Part shown: piece by piece, positions 41,997-50,153 of the stretch
How the letters are laid out: each line of letters opens with the position of its first letter
Position numbering within the stretch: position 1 is the stretch's first letter
Source: Candidatus Leptovillus gracilis
GTDB taxonomy: Bacteria > Chloroflexota > Anaerolineae > Promineifilales > Promineifilaceae
NCBI GenBank assembly: GCA_016716065.1
Contig: JADJXA010000003.1
Coordinates: 124,001-188,000 of the forward strand
Direction: 5' to 3'
DNA length: 64,000 nucleotides
Translations under genes and position numbers: made by a program
Notes under the pieces: generated by a model
What the model was told of the DNA's origin: nothing
The model's database searches: none
Seen by the model: only the letters and a program-made list of their open reading frames with translations

Positions 41997-43190
41997 ATGA
42001 CAAAAAAGCGCATTGGCATTGTGGGCGGCGGCATTATTGGTACGGCCGTTGCCTACCACCTCACCCACCATTACGAAGACGCCGAAGTCTTTCTCTTTGA
42101 AAAGAACACCATCGGCTCTGGCACAACCGCCAAATCGGCCGGCACCCACTGCCTCATAGACGACTCTGTGCCGCACGAATTCTGGTCCATCCGCCTCTTT
42201 GGCTTCAAATTCTACACCGACCTGGAAAAACAGTTCCCCGGCTCCACTGGTTTTGAACAAACCGGCACGCTGCTCATTGCCCCTTACCCCGAATACGAGA
42301 AGTACGCCCTCCAGGCCGTAGACCTGGCCGTCGCCTCCGGCTACCAGGCCGAATACTGGAAAGACCCGGAAAAAATTCGCACCATCATCCCCGACCTGAC
42401 TCTGGATGGCGTTTTGGGCGCGGCTTACAGCCCCGACGACGGTTTCTTCGACCCCACCATGATCTCCAACACCCTGGCCCGCCTCTCGCGGGAAAAAGGG
42501 GCCACCGTCATGATTGGCACGGAAGTGCAAACGGTCAACATGGTCAACAACAAAGTCACCGGCGTAGACACCACCAAAGGCCACTTCGACCTGGACGTGC
42601 TGGTAGACGCCACCGGCCCCTGGGCGCCCTTCTTCGGCCAGAAAGTGGGCCTGGATTTGCCCATCATCCACACCAAAGCCGAAGTGTTCATTCTGGAACC
42701 GGCCGAAAGTCTGGGCTACCCCTTCCCCGTCCTCAAATACCCGCGCTTCTACGCCCGCAAAGATAAGGACAACGTCTTCATCTGCAAAGCCCACCTGACG
42801 ATGGATCTCAACAATCCCGACCACGCCGGTCTGTGGAATCCGGATGATCTGCCCATGACCGGCGGCACAGACCCCTACTTCTGGGACTTCCTGACCGAAG
42901 AGCTGATGCAGCATTATCCCCGGCTGCTGGAATCTTCCGTCGCCAACGACTGGGTGGGCTATCGGGCCGAACCGAAAGATTACATGCCGGTATTGGGGCC
43001 GACCTCGGTAGACGGGTATGTATTGGCGATTGGCGCCGGCGGCAACGGCGTCATCGAAGGGCCAACCATCGGCCGTGACATTGCCCGCTACATTATGACC
43101 GGCGAAACGTCGTTCTTCATTGACAAGCTGCCTCTCTCACGCTTCGACGATCCGGCCAGATTGGAAAAGCACCACAAAGTGACGTGGTAG
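41997..43190 (+). CDS. FAD-dependent DAO-family dehydrogenase (sarcosine/glycine-type)
   Basis: A 397-aa protein with IGIVGGGIIGTAVAYHL at the start, Glu in LFEKN, and the DAO-family C-terminal GYVLAIGAGGNGVIEGPTIG. Relatives oxidise secondary or primary amines such as sarcosine, dimethylglycine or glycine. Being 11 bases after etfA, it is the likely donor to EtfAB. In this cluster it could generate glyoxylate or an imine from an amine in the ureide pathway, or demethylate an N-methylated compound; the substrate cannot be read. AGGAGAAT precedes the ATG. Confidence 0.8.
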   Translation: MTKKRIGIVGGGIIGTAVAYHLTHHYEDAEVFLFEKNTIGSGTTAKSAGTHCLIDDSVPHEFWSIRLFGFKFYTDLEKQFPGSTGFEQTGTLLIAPYPEYEKYALQAVDLAVASGYQAEYWKDPEKIRTIIPDLTLDGVLGAAYSPDDGFFDPTMISNTLARLSREKGATVMIGTEVQTVNMVNNKVTGVDTTKGHFDLDVLVDATGPWAPFFGQKVGLDLPIIHTKAEVFILEPAESLGYPFPVLKYPRFYARKDKDNVFICKAHLTMDLNNPDHAGLWNPDDLPMTGGTDPYFWDFLTEELMQHYPRLLESSVANDWVGYRAEPKDYMPVLGPTSVDGYVLAIGAGGNGVIEGPTIGRDIARYIMTGETSFFIDKLPLSRFDDPARLEKHHKVTW

Positions 43191-43197
43191 TCTATTG

Positions 43198-43234
43198 TCA
43201 GAATGGTTCAATCTTGGCCATTGAACCATTCTGA
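43198..43234. repeat. Perfect inverted repeat
   Basis: TCAGAATGGTTCAA (43198-43211) and its exact complement (43221-43234) around a 9-base loop. It lies between the DAO-type gene and the KARI-like gene and could be a terminator without T run or an operator. Confidence 0.85.
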
Positions 43235-43254
43235 TAGTTTCTAGAGGTTTAAGC

Positions 43255-44244
43255 ATGGAGTCTGAAAAAGTATATCGTGACGACGACGTAGACATATCTA
43301 TCTTGAACAACAAAGTTGTCGCTGTGCTTGGCTATGGCATTCAGGGCCGGCCGCAGGCGTTGAATTTTCGGGATAGCGGTGTCAAGGTCATCGTCGGGGC
43401 GGGGCCACGGGAGCTTTATCCAGATTGGGACCAGGCGGAAGAAGATGGTTTCGACGTGTACGACATCGGCGAGGCCACCCGGCGCGCCGACGTGGTGCAT
43501 GTACTGCTGGCCGACCCGGCTCAGCCGGGCGTTTACCGGGAATCCATCCACTCCAACCTGCGGCACGGCGCAACCTTGAGCTTTTGTCACGGCTTCAACG
43601 TCCTTTACGGCTCCATCAAACCACCGCAGGATGTGAACATCACCCTCTACGTGCCGAATGCGCCCGGCCACAAAGTGCGCGAGAAGTTTCTGGAAGGCTC
43701 CGGCATTTACGGCGCGGTCAGCGTGGAACAAGACGTCACCGGCGATGCCCGCGAGATTGTGCTGGCAATTGCCAAAGCCGCCGGCAGCACCCGCGTCGGC
43801 GTGGTGGAACTCTCGTTTCAGCATGAAACTGAGGGCGACAACTTTGAAGAGCAGGTGCTTTACGGTGGGGCAATTCACCTGATGAAAGCGGTTTTCGACA
43901 CGATGGTGGAAAACGGCTACCCGCCCTACTTTGCCTATGCCAAAGCCATCCGCTCGCTGCGCACGGTGATTGACGTGATGGATGATATCGGCATTGAAGC
44001 CTACATCTCGGAACGCAGCAGCCGCACCTGCGAATTTGCCGTGCGCACCAGCGGGCCGCGGGTGATCAATTACGACGAAGTCAAAAAGATTTTTCAGGAG
44101 ACAGAGCGCGGCGAATTTGCCGCCCGTTGGATGGAAGAGTGGCGGTTGGGCATGCCCCGGCTGCATCGCCTGCGCCGTACCGGGGCAAACTCGGTTATGG
44201 AGAAGGTCGGTCGTGAATGGCGCAAGCTGTTTGATAAGGGTTAG
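43255..44244 (+). CDS. Ketol-acid-reductoisomerase-like protein with altered active site
   Basis: A 329-aa class I KARI-like protein. The NADP(H) domain is clear: VVAVLGYGIQGRPQALNFRD near residue 21 and CHGFNVLYG (His112) near 111. In the knotted C-terminal domain, Asp195 and Glu199 (HETEGDNFEEQ) are kept. The second metal-binding Glu pair (E226/E230 of the Pseudomonas enzyme) aligns with Lys230 and Ser234 in AYAKAIRSLRTVID. It is therefore unlikely to make valine precursors; no other ilv gene is nearby. It is probably a reductase or isomerase adapted to a ureide or small hydroxy/oxo acid. Confidence 0.75.
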   Translation: MESEKVYRDDDVDISILNNKVVAVLGYGIQGRPQALNFRDSGVKVIVGAGPRELYPDWDQAEEDGFDVYDIGEATRRADVVHVLLADPAQPGVYRESIHSNLRHGATLSFCHGFNVLYGSIKPPQDVNITLYVPNAPGHKVREKFLEGSGIYGAVSVEQDVTGDAREIVLAIAKAAGSTRVGVVELSFQHETEGDNFEEQVLYGGAIHLMKAVFDTMVENGYPPYFAYAKAIRSLRTVIDVMDDIGIEAYISERSSRTCEFAVRTSGPRVINYDEVKKIFQETERGEFAARWMEEWRLGMPRLHRLRRTGANSVMEKVGREWRKLFDKG

Positions 44245-44270
44245 ACGGCCGTTACCAAAAAATCAGAAAA

Positions 44271-44301
44271 AGTTGGTTGGTTTAAGCAAAACCAACCAAC
44301 T
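44271..44301. repeat. Inverted repeat of GGTTGGTT words
   Basis: AGTTGGTTGGTTT and its exact complement around a 5-base loop, followed by further CAAC repeats. It lies 40 bases before the carbamoyltransferase ATG and could form a stable hairpin in the leader. Confidence 0.85.
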
Positions 44302-44340
44302 AACCAACAACCAACATATACACTTTGAGGAGAAATTAAA

Positions 44341-45393
44341 ATGGTTACTGAAGGATTAAAAGGGCGGGACTTTTTGCGCCTGCAAGATTTCACGAAAGCG
44401 GAACTGGAGACCATGCTGGAATTGGGCCTGCAACTGAAGGCGGACAATACCATGCGCCGCGCCCATGACACGATTCTACCGCGACGCACATTGTTCATGA
44501 TGTTCTTCAACCCCAGCCTGCGCACGCGCAACAGCTTTGAGGCCGGTATCTTCCAGTTGGGCGGCCACGGCCATTTTCTGGAACCATCGTCTACACGGCT
44601 GCCAACCCTGGAAGGCGAAGACCTGGGCTACGCCTCCGAGCGCATCTCCGACGTGGCGCGCGTCCTCTCGCGCATGGGCGACGCCATCGCCATCCGTATT
44701 CTGGGTGACGTGGTGGGTTGGGAATATGACAAGAGCTTCCGTATCATTGAAGAATTTGCCAAATGGTCACATGCGCCGGTGATTAATATGGAAGACAACA
44801 AATATCACCCCTGCCAGGGCATGGCCGACGCGATGGCGTTGTGGGAGTTGTATGGCAAGAATTTGAACGGCCGTAAAGTCGCCGTTACCTGGACCTATGG
44901 CTCCAGCCCTAAAAAACCCATCGCCCCTCACCACGATTTCATGTACATGGCCAGCCTCTTTGGCGCCGACCTGGTCTTTGCCCGGCCGCCCGAAATGCGC
45001 ATTGATCCCGGCATCGAGAACGACATTCGCGCCAACGCTCTCGCCAGCGGCGGTACGTATCAGGTCGTCGAAAACATGGAAGACGCCTGCGAAAATGCCG
45101 ACGTGGTCTACGCCAAGAATTACGTTTGCCTGGACCTGCTGCCGCCCGTCACCGCACAGCCGGAAAAAGACGAGATGATGAAACTGTTCGGCAAATACAA
45201 GAATTGGATCGCCGACGAAGCACGCATGAATCTCGCCAAACCGACCGCCCAATACATGCACTGCCTGCCCTGCGAACGCGGCGCGGAAGTGTCCGACGCT
45301 GTGTTGGATGGCAAGTGGGGCGACACCTGCTTTAACGAAGCGGAAAACCGTTTGCACGCGCAAAAAGGTGTGATGGCCGCGATTATGCCGTAA
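44341..45393 (+). CDS. Knotted N-acetylornithine-carbamoyltransferase-like protein
   Basis: A 350-aa carbamoyltransferase of the AOTCase/SOTCase/YgeW type. It has the carbamoyl-phosphate motif FFNPSLRTRNSFEAG near residue 58, KYHPCQGMADAMALWE near 155, VAVTWTYGSSPKKP with the family Pro-rich loop, and HCLPCERGAEVSDAV and EAENRLHAQKGVMAA near the end. YgeW, a relative of unknown substrate, lies in the E. coli purine-catabolic cluster. Since there is no arginine-biosynthesis gene nearby, a ureide acceptor is more likely here. AGGAG lies 8 bases before the ATG. Confidence 0.78.
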   Translation: MVTEGLKGRDFLRLQDFTKAELETMLELGLQLKADNTMRRAHDTILPRRTLFMMFFNPSLRTRNSFEAGIFQLGGHGHFLEPSSTRLPTLEGEDLGYASERISDVARVLSRMGDAIAIRILGDVVGWEYDKSFRIIEEFAKWSHAPVINMEDNKYHPCQGMADAMALWELYGKNLNGRKVAVTWTYGSSPKKPIAPHHDFMYMASLFGADLVFARPPEMRIDPGIENDIRANALASGGTYQVVENMEDACENADVVYAKNYVCLDLLPPVTAQPEKDEMMKLFGKYKNWIADEARMNLAKPTAQYMHCLPCERGAEVSDAVLDGKWGDTCFNEAENRLHAQKGVMAAIMP

Positions 45394-45429
45394 ACCGTAT
45401 TCCGTAAACGGACTACGGTTTACGGATTT

Positions 45430-45473
45430 GGATGCACGGCCGTAACCTGTATACGGCCGTGCATCCATTTTTT
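45430..45473 (+). terminator. Intrinsic terminator
   Basis: A perfect 15-bp stem GGATGCACGGCCGTA with its complement, a 7-base loop, and a following ATTTTTTGG. It separates the carbamoyltransferase from gcvH, so the gcv genes may have their own promoter. Confidence 0.85.
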
Positions 45474-45534
45474 GGTTTGTTCACTGGATCGTCTGCTGAC
45501 CGGCCAACGAACAAACTTCTGCAAAGAGGAACCC

Positions 45535-45918
45535 ATGAGCAAAATAGAACCTGGATTATTCTATACCCAAGACGATGAATGGTTACGAGTGGAAGGTGAT
45601 GAAGCGGTGATCGGCATTTCTGACCATGCTCAAGACGCTTTGTCTGACATCGTTTATCTGGAACTACCCAACGTCGGTGACAGCTTCGAACAAGGCGATG
45701 CCTTTGGCGTCATCGAATCGGTCAAAGCGGCCGCCGACCTGTTTATGCCCGTCGCCGGCGAAATCATCGCCGTCAACAACGCCCTGGTGGACAGCCCCGA
45801 ACAACTAAACAGCGCCCCGTATGCCTCCTGGCTGGTCCGCATCAAACTAAGCGATCTGGAGCAGGTAACGTCCTTGATGGATGCCGACGCCTACCTGGCG
45901 TACCATGAGGAAGCGTAA
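45535..45918 (+). CDS. gcvH: Glycine cleavage system H protein
   Basis: A 127-aa lipoyl carrier. The lipoylated Lys is in GVIESVKAAADLFMPV near residue 63, and the fold is complete (AVIGISDHAQDALSDIVYLELP, LVDSPEQLNSAPY). It shuttles the aminomethyl group between P and T proteins. The start at 45535 follows AAAGAGGA. The gap to gcvP (45919-45999) holds tandem and inverted copies of a CCGTATTCCGTAAAC word. Confidence 0.93.
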   Translation: MSKIEPGLFYTQDDEWLRVEGDEAVIGISDHAQDALSDIVYLELPNVGDSFEQGDAFGVIESVKAAADLFMPVAGEIIAVNNALVDSPEQLNSAPYASWLVRIKLSDLEQVTSLMDADAYLAYHEEA

Positions 45919-45988
45919 GGCGTATTCCGTAAACTGTATTCCGTAAGCCGTATTCCGTAAACCGTATACGGAACACGGAATACGGAAC
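45919..45988. repeat. Hairpin of CCGTATTCCGTAAAC words
   Basis: Four degenerate copies of CCGTA(T/A)(T/A)CCGTAA, then CGTATACGGAACACGGAATACGG as the complementary arm. It separates gcvH and gcvP. Confidence 0.8.
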
Positions 45989-45999
45989 CAAGAGGAACT

Positions 46000-48345
46000 A
46001 TGATAAAACCCACACCCTCTGTACTTGAATTATTGGACCCGACCGACCACTTCGTAGACCGGCATATTGGGCCGCGCCCGGAGGAGATTGAGACGATGTT
46101 AACGGCCGTTCACGCCACCTCCCTCGACGACCTCATCCACCAAACCGTGCCGGAACGCATCCGGCTCACGGCCCCGTTGAACCTGGAAACGCCGCGCACC
46201 GAATCACAAATCCTGGCCGAACTGCGCGAACTGGCCGGGCGCAACAAGCTCTATCGTTCCTTCATCGGCCTGGGCTACTACGACTGCATCATGCCGCCGG
46301 TGGTGATGCGCAACATCTTCGAGAATCCAGGCTGGTATACCCAATACACCCCCTACCAGGCCGAAATCGCCCAGGGACGGCTGGAAGCGCTGCTCAACTT
46401 CCAGACCATGATCACCGACCTCACCGGCATGGAGATCGCTAACGCCTCGCTGTTGGACGAAGGCACGGCCGCCGCTGAAGCGATGACCCTCTGCCTGCGC
46501 CAACGGCCGCGCAAATCCACCGCCGACGTTTTTTTTGTCTCTGAACTCTGCCATCCGCAAACCATCGCCGTGGTCGAAAATCGCGCTGCGCCGTTGGGTA
46601 TCCGGGTCGTCGTCGGCAACCACAACAGCTACGATTTTGCCCAGACGTTTGGCGCGCTGCTGCAATACCCGGCCACCAACGGCGACATTCTCGATTATGA
46701 ACCATTCGTCGTCGAAGCCCACGCCCACGATGTCCTCGTCGTCGTGGCGACGGACTTGCTGGCGCTGACGCTGCTGCGCCCGCCCGGCGAGTTTGGCGCG
46801 GACGTGGTGGTGGGCAACAGCCAGCGCTTTGGCGTGCCGATGGGGTTTGGCGGGCCACATGCCGCTTTCTTCGCCACCAGCGAAGCCTACAAACGCAACA
46901 TGCCCGGCCGACTGATCGGCGTCTCGATAGACTCCAACGGCAACCCGGCCATGCGCCTCTCGCTGCAAACCCGCGAACAGCACATCCGCCGCGAAAAGGC
47001 CACCAGCAATATCTGCACGGCGCAGGTGCTGCTGGCGATTCTGGCCTCGATGTATGCGGTGTATCACGGGCCGGACGGGATTCGGCTGCGGGCGCAAAGG
47101 ATTCGGGTGTTAACGGCCGTTCTCGGCAAAGCTCTGCAACAACTCGGCTACACCATCAACGACGCCCCCGTCTTCGATACCCTGCAAATCGCTGGCGGCC
47201 CCCGCGACCAGGCAACCATCCGCGCCGCCGCGCTGGCCCAGGAAATCAACCTGCGCTACTACGAAGACGGCCGTATTGGCATCGCCTTCGACGAAATCAC
47301 ACGCCTCAACCACGTCGAAGCGCTGCTGGCTGTCTTCGGCGCTGCGCCCGGTTCTGTGGACATCAAAGCCCTGGCGCAAAGCGTGGAATTGGCCTACGGC
47401 GCACCCTACGACCGGCAAAGCGATTACCTCACCCACCCCGTCTTCAACCGCTACCACTCCGAAACGGAGATGATGCGCTACATCAACAAGCTGCAATCGC
47501 GCGACCTCTCGCTGACCCATTCGATGATTCCGCTGGGGTCTTGCACCATGAAGCTCAACGCCACGGCCGAAATGCTGCCCCTGATGTGGCCCAAGTTTGG
47601 CGCGCTGCATCCCTTCGTCCCGGCCGACCAGGCGGAGGGCTACCACGAATTGTTCCGGCGGCTGGAAGGCTGGCTGGCGGAGATTACAGGCTTTACGGCC
47701 GTTTCCCTGCAACCCAACTCCGGAGCAGCCGGCGAATACACCGGGATGCTCGTCATCCGCGCCTATCACCTCGACCGGGGCGACGACCGGCGCACCGTCT
47801 GCCTCATCCCCAGTTCGGCGCATGGCACCAACCCGGCCAGCGCCGTCATGGCCGGCTTTGAAGTGGTCGTGGTGGATTGTGACGAAGCGGGCAACATTGA
47901 CGTGGCCGATCTGCGCGCCAAAGCCGAGCAATACAAAGAGACGTTGGGCGCGGTGATGGTGACGTATCCCTCCACGCACGGCGTCTTTGAAGAGAGCGTC
48001 GTGGAAATCTGCCAGATCATCCACGCCAACGGTGGGCAGGTCTACATGGACGGCGCGAACATGAACGCCCAGGTGGGCCTCACGTCGCCGGGTCACATCG
48101 GCGCGGACGTCTGCCATCTGAACCTGCACAAGACCTTCGCCATTCCGCATGGCGGCGGCGGGCCGGGCGTCGGGCCGATTGGCGTGGCGGCGCACCTGGC
48201 CCCCTTCCTGCCGGGACATCCCCTGGCGGTAGGGCGAGTGGGCGGCGCGAAGGCGATTGGCCCGGTATCGGCCGCGCCCTGGGGCAGCGCCAGCATCGTC
48301 ACCATTTCTTACGCCTACATCGCCATGATGGGCGCGGCCGGCTGA
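46000..48345 (+). CDS. gcvP: Glycine dehydrogenase (decarboxylating) P protein, main part before frameshift
   Basis: The 781-codon frame contains nearly the whole fused two-domain P protein: HIGPRPEEIETML at the N-terminus, GPHAAFFATSEAYKRNMPGR in the first half and the PLP-Lys segment NLHKTFAIPHGGGGPGVGPI near residue 710. It decarboxylates glycine and loads GcvH. The frame ends at 48345 right after AYIAMMGAAG; a single missing C near 48342 would let it continue as LTRATQMAILNANY in the next frame. As given, the product lacks the last ~185 residues. Confidence 0.85.
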   Translation: MIKPTPSVLELLDPTDHFVDRHIGPRPEEIETMLTAVHATSLDDLIHQTVPERIRLTAPLNLETPRTESQILAELRELAGRNKLYRSFIGLGYYDCIMPPVVMRNIFENPGWYTQYTPYQAEIAQGRLEALLNFQTMITDLTGMEIANASLLDEGTAAAEAMTLCLRQRPRKSTADVFFVSELCHPQTIAVVENRAAPLGIRVVVGNHNSYDFAQTFGALLQYPATNGDILDYEPFVVEAHAHDVLVVVATDLLALTLLRPPGEFGADVVVGNSQRFGVPMGFGGPHAAFFATSEAYKRNMPGRLIGVSIDSNGNPAMRLSLQTREQHIRREKATSNICTAQVLLAILASMYAVYHGPDGIRLRAQRIRVLTAVLGKALQQLGYTINDAPVFDTLQIAGGPRDQATIRAAALAQEINLRYYEDGRIGIAFDEITRLNHVEALLAVFGAAPGSVDIKALAQSVELAYGAPYDRQSDYLTHPVFNRYHSETEMMRYINKLQSRDLSLTHSMIPLGSCTMKLNATAEMLPLMWPKFGALHPFVPADQAEGYHELFRRLEGWLAEITGFTAVSLQPNSGAAGEYTGMLVIRAYHLDRGDDRRTVCLIPSSAHGTNPASAVMAGFEVVVVDCDEAGNIDVADLRAKAEQYKETLGAVMVTYPSTHGVFEESVVEICQIIHANGGQVYMDGANMNAQVGLTSPGHIGADVCHLNLHKTFAIPHGGGGPGVGPIGVAAHLAPFLPGHPLAVGRVGGAKAIGPVSAAPWGSASIVTISYAYIAMMGAAG

Positions 48346-48896
48346 CCCGCGCCACGCAGATGGCGATTCTCAACGCCAATTACGTGGCCGAGCGACTCGA
48401 TCCTTACTATCCGGTGCTGTACAAAGGACAAAACGGCCGTGTCGCCCACGAGTGCATCCTGGATTTGCGCCCCCTGAAAGACGTCATCTCGGTGATGGAC
48501 GTGGCGAAGCGGCTGATGGACTATGGCTTCCATGCGCCCACCGTCGCCTTCCCGGTCCCCGGCACGCTGATGATCGAACCAACGGAGAGCGAATCCAAGG
48601 TGGAGCTAGACCGCTTCTGCCAGGCGATGATTCAAATTCGGGAAGAGATTCGCGCCATTGAGACCGGGCAGGCTGACCTGCACGACAACGTGGTGGTCAA
48701 TGCGCCGCACACGGCCGTGGCCGCAACGAGTGAAACGTGGGAACGGCCGTACTCCCGTGCCCAGGCCGCCTTCCCTGCCGCCTGGGTCAAAGATTGGAAG
48801 TTCTGGCCGCCCGTCGGCCGCATAGACGACGTCTACGGCGACCGCAACCTCGTTTGCACCTGCCCGCCCATCGAAGCCTACGCGCCTACAGACTAA
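48343..48896 (+). CDS. gcvP: GcvP C-terminal part, out of frame
   Basis: Downstream of the one-base deletion the C-terminal region of GcvP continues uninterrupted: TRATQMAILNANYVAERLDPYYP, then HECILDLRPLKD, PTESESKVELDRFC, and a normal C-terminus near APTD. With the first part it adds up to about 965 residues, the usual length for a fused GcvP. The intact codon usage on both sides suggests a very recent mutation or a sequencing error rather than decay. Confidence 0.8.
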
Positions 48897-48903
48897 ATAC
48901 CAG

Positions 48904-48959
48904 CCTGGGAGCGCGGGCGTCCCGCCCGCAAAAGCAGGCGGGACGCCTGCGCTCCCAGG
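48904..48959. repeat. REP-like palindrome
   Basis: CCTGGGAGCGCGGGCGTCCCGCC and a near-perfect complement GGCGGGACGCCTGCGCTCCCAGG around AAAAG-type loop. It is a GC-rich, highly stable hairpin between gcvP and gcvT; similar words are dispersed in many environmental genomes. Confidence 0.85.
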
Positions 48960-48973
48960 GAAAAGGGACACCC

Positions 48974-50089
48974 GTGACCAAACCTTTACAAAAAACCAAC
49001 ATCCATGCCTGGCACGCGGCCAACGGTGGCCGGATGGTGCCGTTTGCCGGCTGGGAAATGCCCGTGCAATATCCCACCGGCCCGTTAGAAGAACACAAAG
49101 CCACACGCACCGTGGCTGGGCTGTTCGACATTGACCACATGGGCCAGATGGAAGTGCGCGGGCCGCAGGCCGAAGCGTTCGTCAACTATCTTGTCACCTA
49201 CGATGTGCGCCGGATGGCGCTGAACGACGCCCATTATTCGCTGATGTGTTACCCGGATGGCGGGGTGGTAGACGACATCTTCATCTACAAATTGGCCGAC
49301 GCGGTCGGCGACGTTTACTTTTTCATCGCCATCAATGCCGGCAACCGGCACAAAGACGTGCAATGGGCTTCGGCTCAGGCCGCCAGCTACGACGTCACGC
49401 TGACGGACGTCTCCGATGAGACATACATGCTCGCTTTTCAAGGCCCGCAGGCTCCGGCCATCCTCAACCGGCTGACGCAGGCCAATCTGGAAAGCGTGCC
49501 GCGCTTTACGGCGCTGCACGACACCCTCTTTGGCGTGCCGGTTCTGCTAGGCCGCACCGGCTACACCGGCGAAGACGGCTTCGAGCTGTACTTCCCGGCC
49601 GAACACGCCGTGACCATCTGGGAAGGCATCTTGCAAACCGGCCAGGCCGATGGCGTGCTGCCCATTGGGCTGGCGGCGCGGGATAGTCTGCGCTTTGAGC
49701 CGTGTATGCCGCTCTACGGTCACGAGCTGTCGCCCACCATTTCCCCGGTCGAGGCCCGGCTGACGTTTGCCGTCAGTTTCGACAAACCCTTCATTGGCCG
49801 CGATGCGCTGCTGAAGCAAAAGCTAGAAAAGCCAGCGCGAGTGTCGGTGGGCATCGAACTTCTGGAACGTGGGGTGATACGCGAAACGTATCCGGTTTAT
49901 GGCAACGGCCGTGACGTCGGCGTCGTCACCAGTGGCATGTTTTCACCCACCACAGGGCGCTACCTGGGCATGGCTCTGGTCGCCGCCGAATTCTCAGCCA
50001 TCGGCACGGAACTGGACGTGCAGGTGCGCGATAAATTGAAGAAGGTGAAGGTAGTGAAACGGCCGTTTTACACCCCTGCCTATCGTTAA
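48974..50089 (+). CDS. gcvT: Glycine cleavage system T protein (aminomethyltransferase)
   Basis: A 371-aa GcvT: TNIHAWHAANGGRMVPFAGWEMPVQY near the start, AGLFDIDHMGQMEVRG, LLGRTGYTGEDGFELYFP near residue 195, and LRFEPCMPLYGHEL. It transfers the methylene group from GcvH to tetrahydrofolate and releases ammonia. The start is a GTG at 48974 behind AAGGG; reading further upstream would run into the GcvP C-terminus out of phase. Confidence 0.92.
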   Translation: MTKPLQKTNIHAWHAANGGRMVPFAGWEMPVQYPTGPLEEHKATRTVAGLFDIDHMGQMEVRGPQAEAFVNYLVTYDVRRMALNDAHYSLMCYPDGGVVDDIFIYKLADAVGDVYFFIAINAGNRHKDVQWASAQAASYDVTLTDVSDETYMLAFQGPQAPAILNRLTQANLESVPRFTALHDTLFGVPVLLGRTGYTGEDGFELYFPAEHAVTIWEGILQTGQADGVLPIGLAARDSLRFEPCMPLYGHELSPTISPVEARLTFAVSFDKPFIGRDALLKQKLEKPARVSVGIELLERGVIRETYPVYGNGRDVGVVTSGMFSPTTGRYLGMALVAAEFSAIGTELDVQVRDKLKKVKVVKRPFYTPAYR

Positions 50090-50104
50090 AAATCATACTC
50101 AGAG

Positions 50105-50133
50105 ATTGGGCCAATCTTCAAGATTGGCCCAAT
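50105..50133. repeat. Perfect inverted repeat before aminotransferase
   Basis: ATTGGGCCAATCTT and its exact complement with a single-base loop. It lies just before the ribosome binding site (TGAGGA) of the aminotransferase gene. Confidence 0.85.
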
Positions 50134-50153
50134 CTGAGGAACACACCCAACCC

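Noticed and set aside
41982..42914. 310-codon minus-strand frame opposite the DAO-type dehydrogenase
   Set aside because: Antisense shadow of a recognised enzyme; glycine/valine-rich without motifs.
43255..44244. Biosynthetic ilvC
   Set aside because: The C-terminal metal-binding Glu residues are replaced and no ilvB, ilvN, ilvD or leu gene is nearby.
44341..45393. Anabolic ornithine carbamoyltransferase (argF)
   Set aside because: The sequence follows the knotted N-acetylornithine/YgeW type, not classical OTCase, and the context is catabolic.
47110..48219. 369-codon minus-strand frame opposite gcvP
   Set aside because: It lies fully within gcvP, whose protein is conserved over the whole stretch; composition is typical of a complementary-strand shadow.
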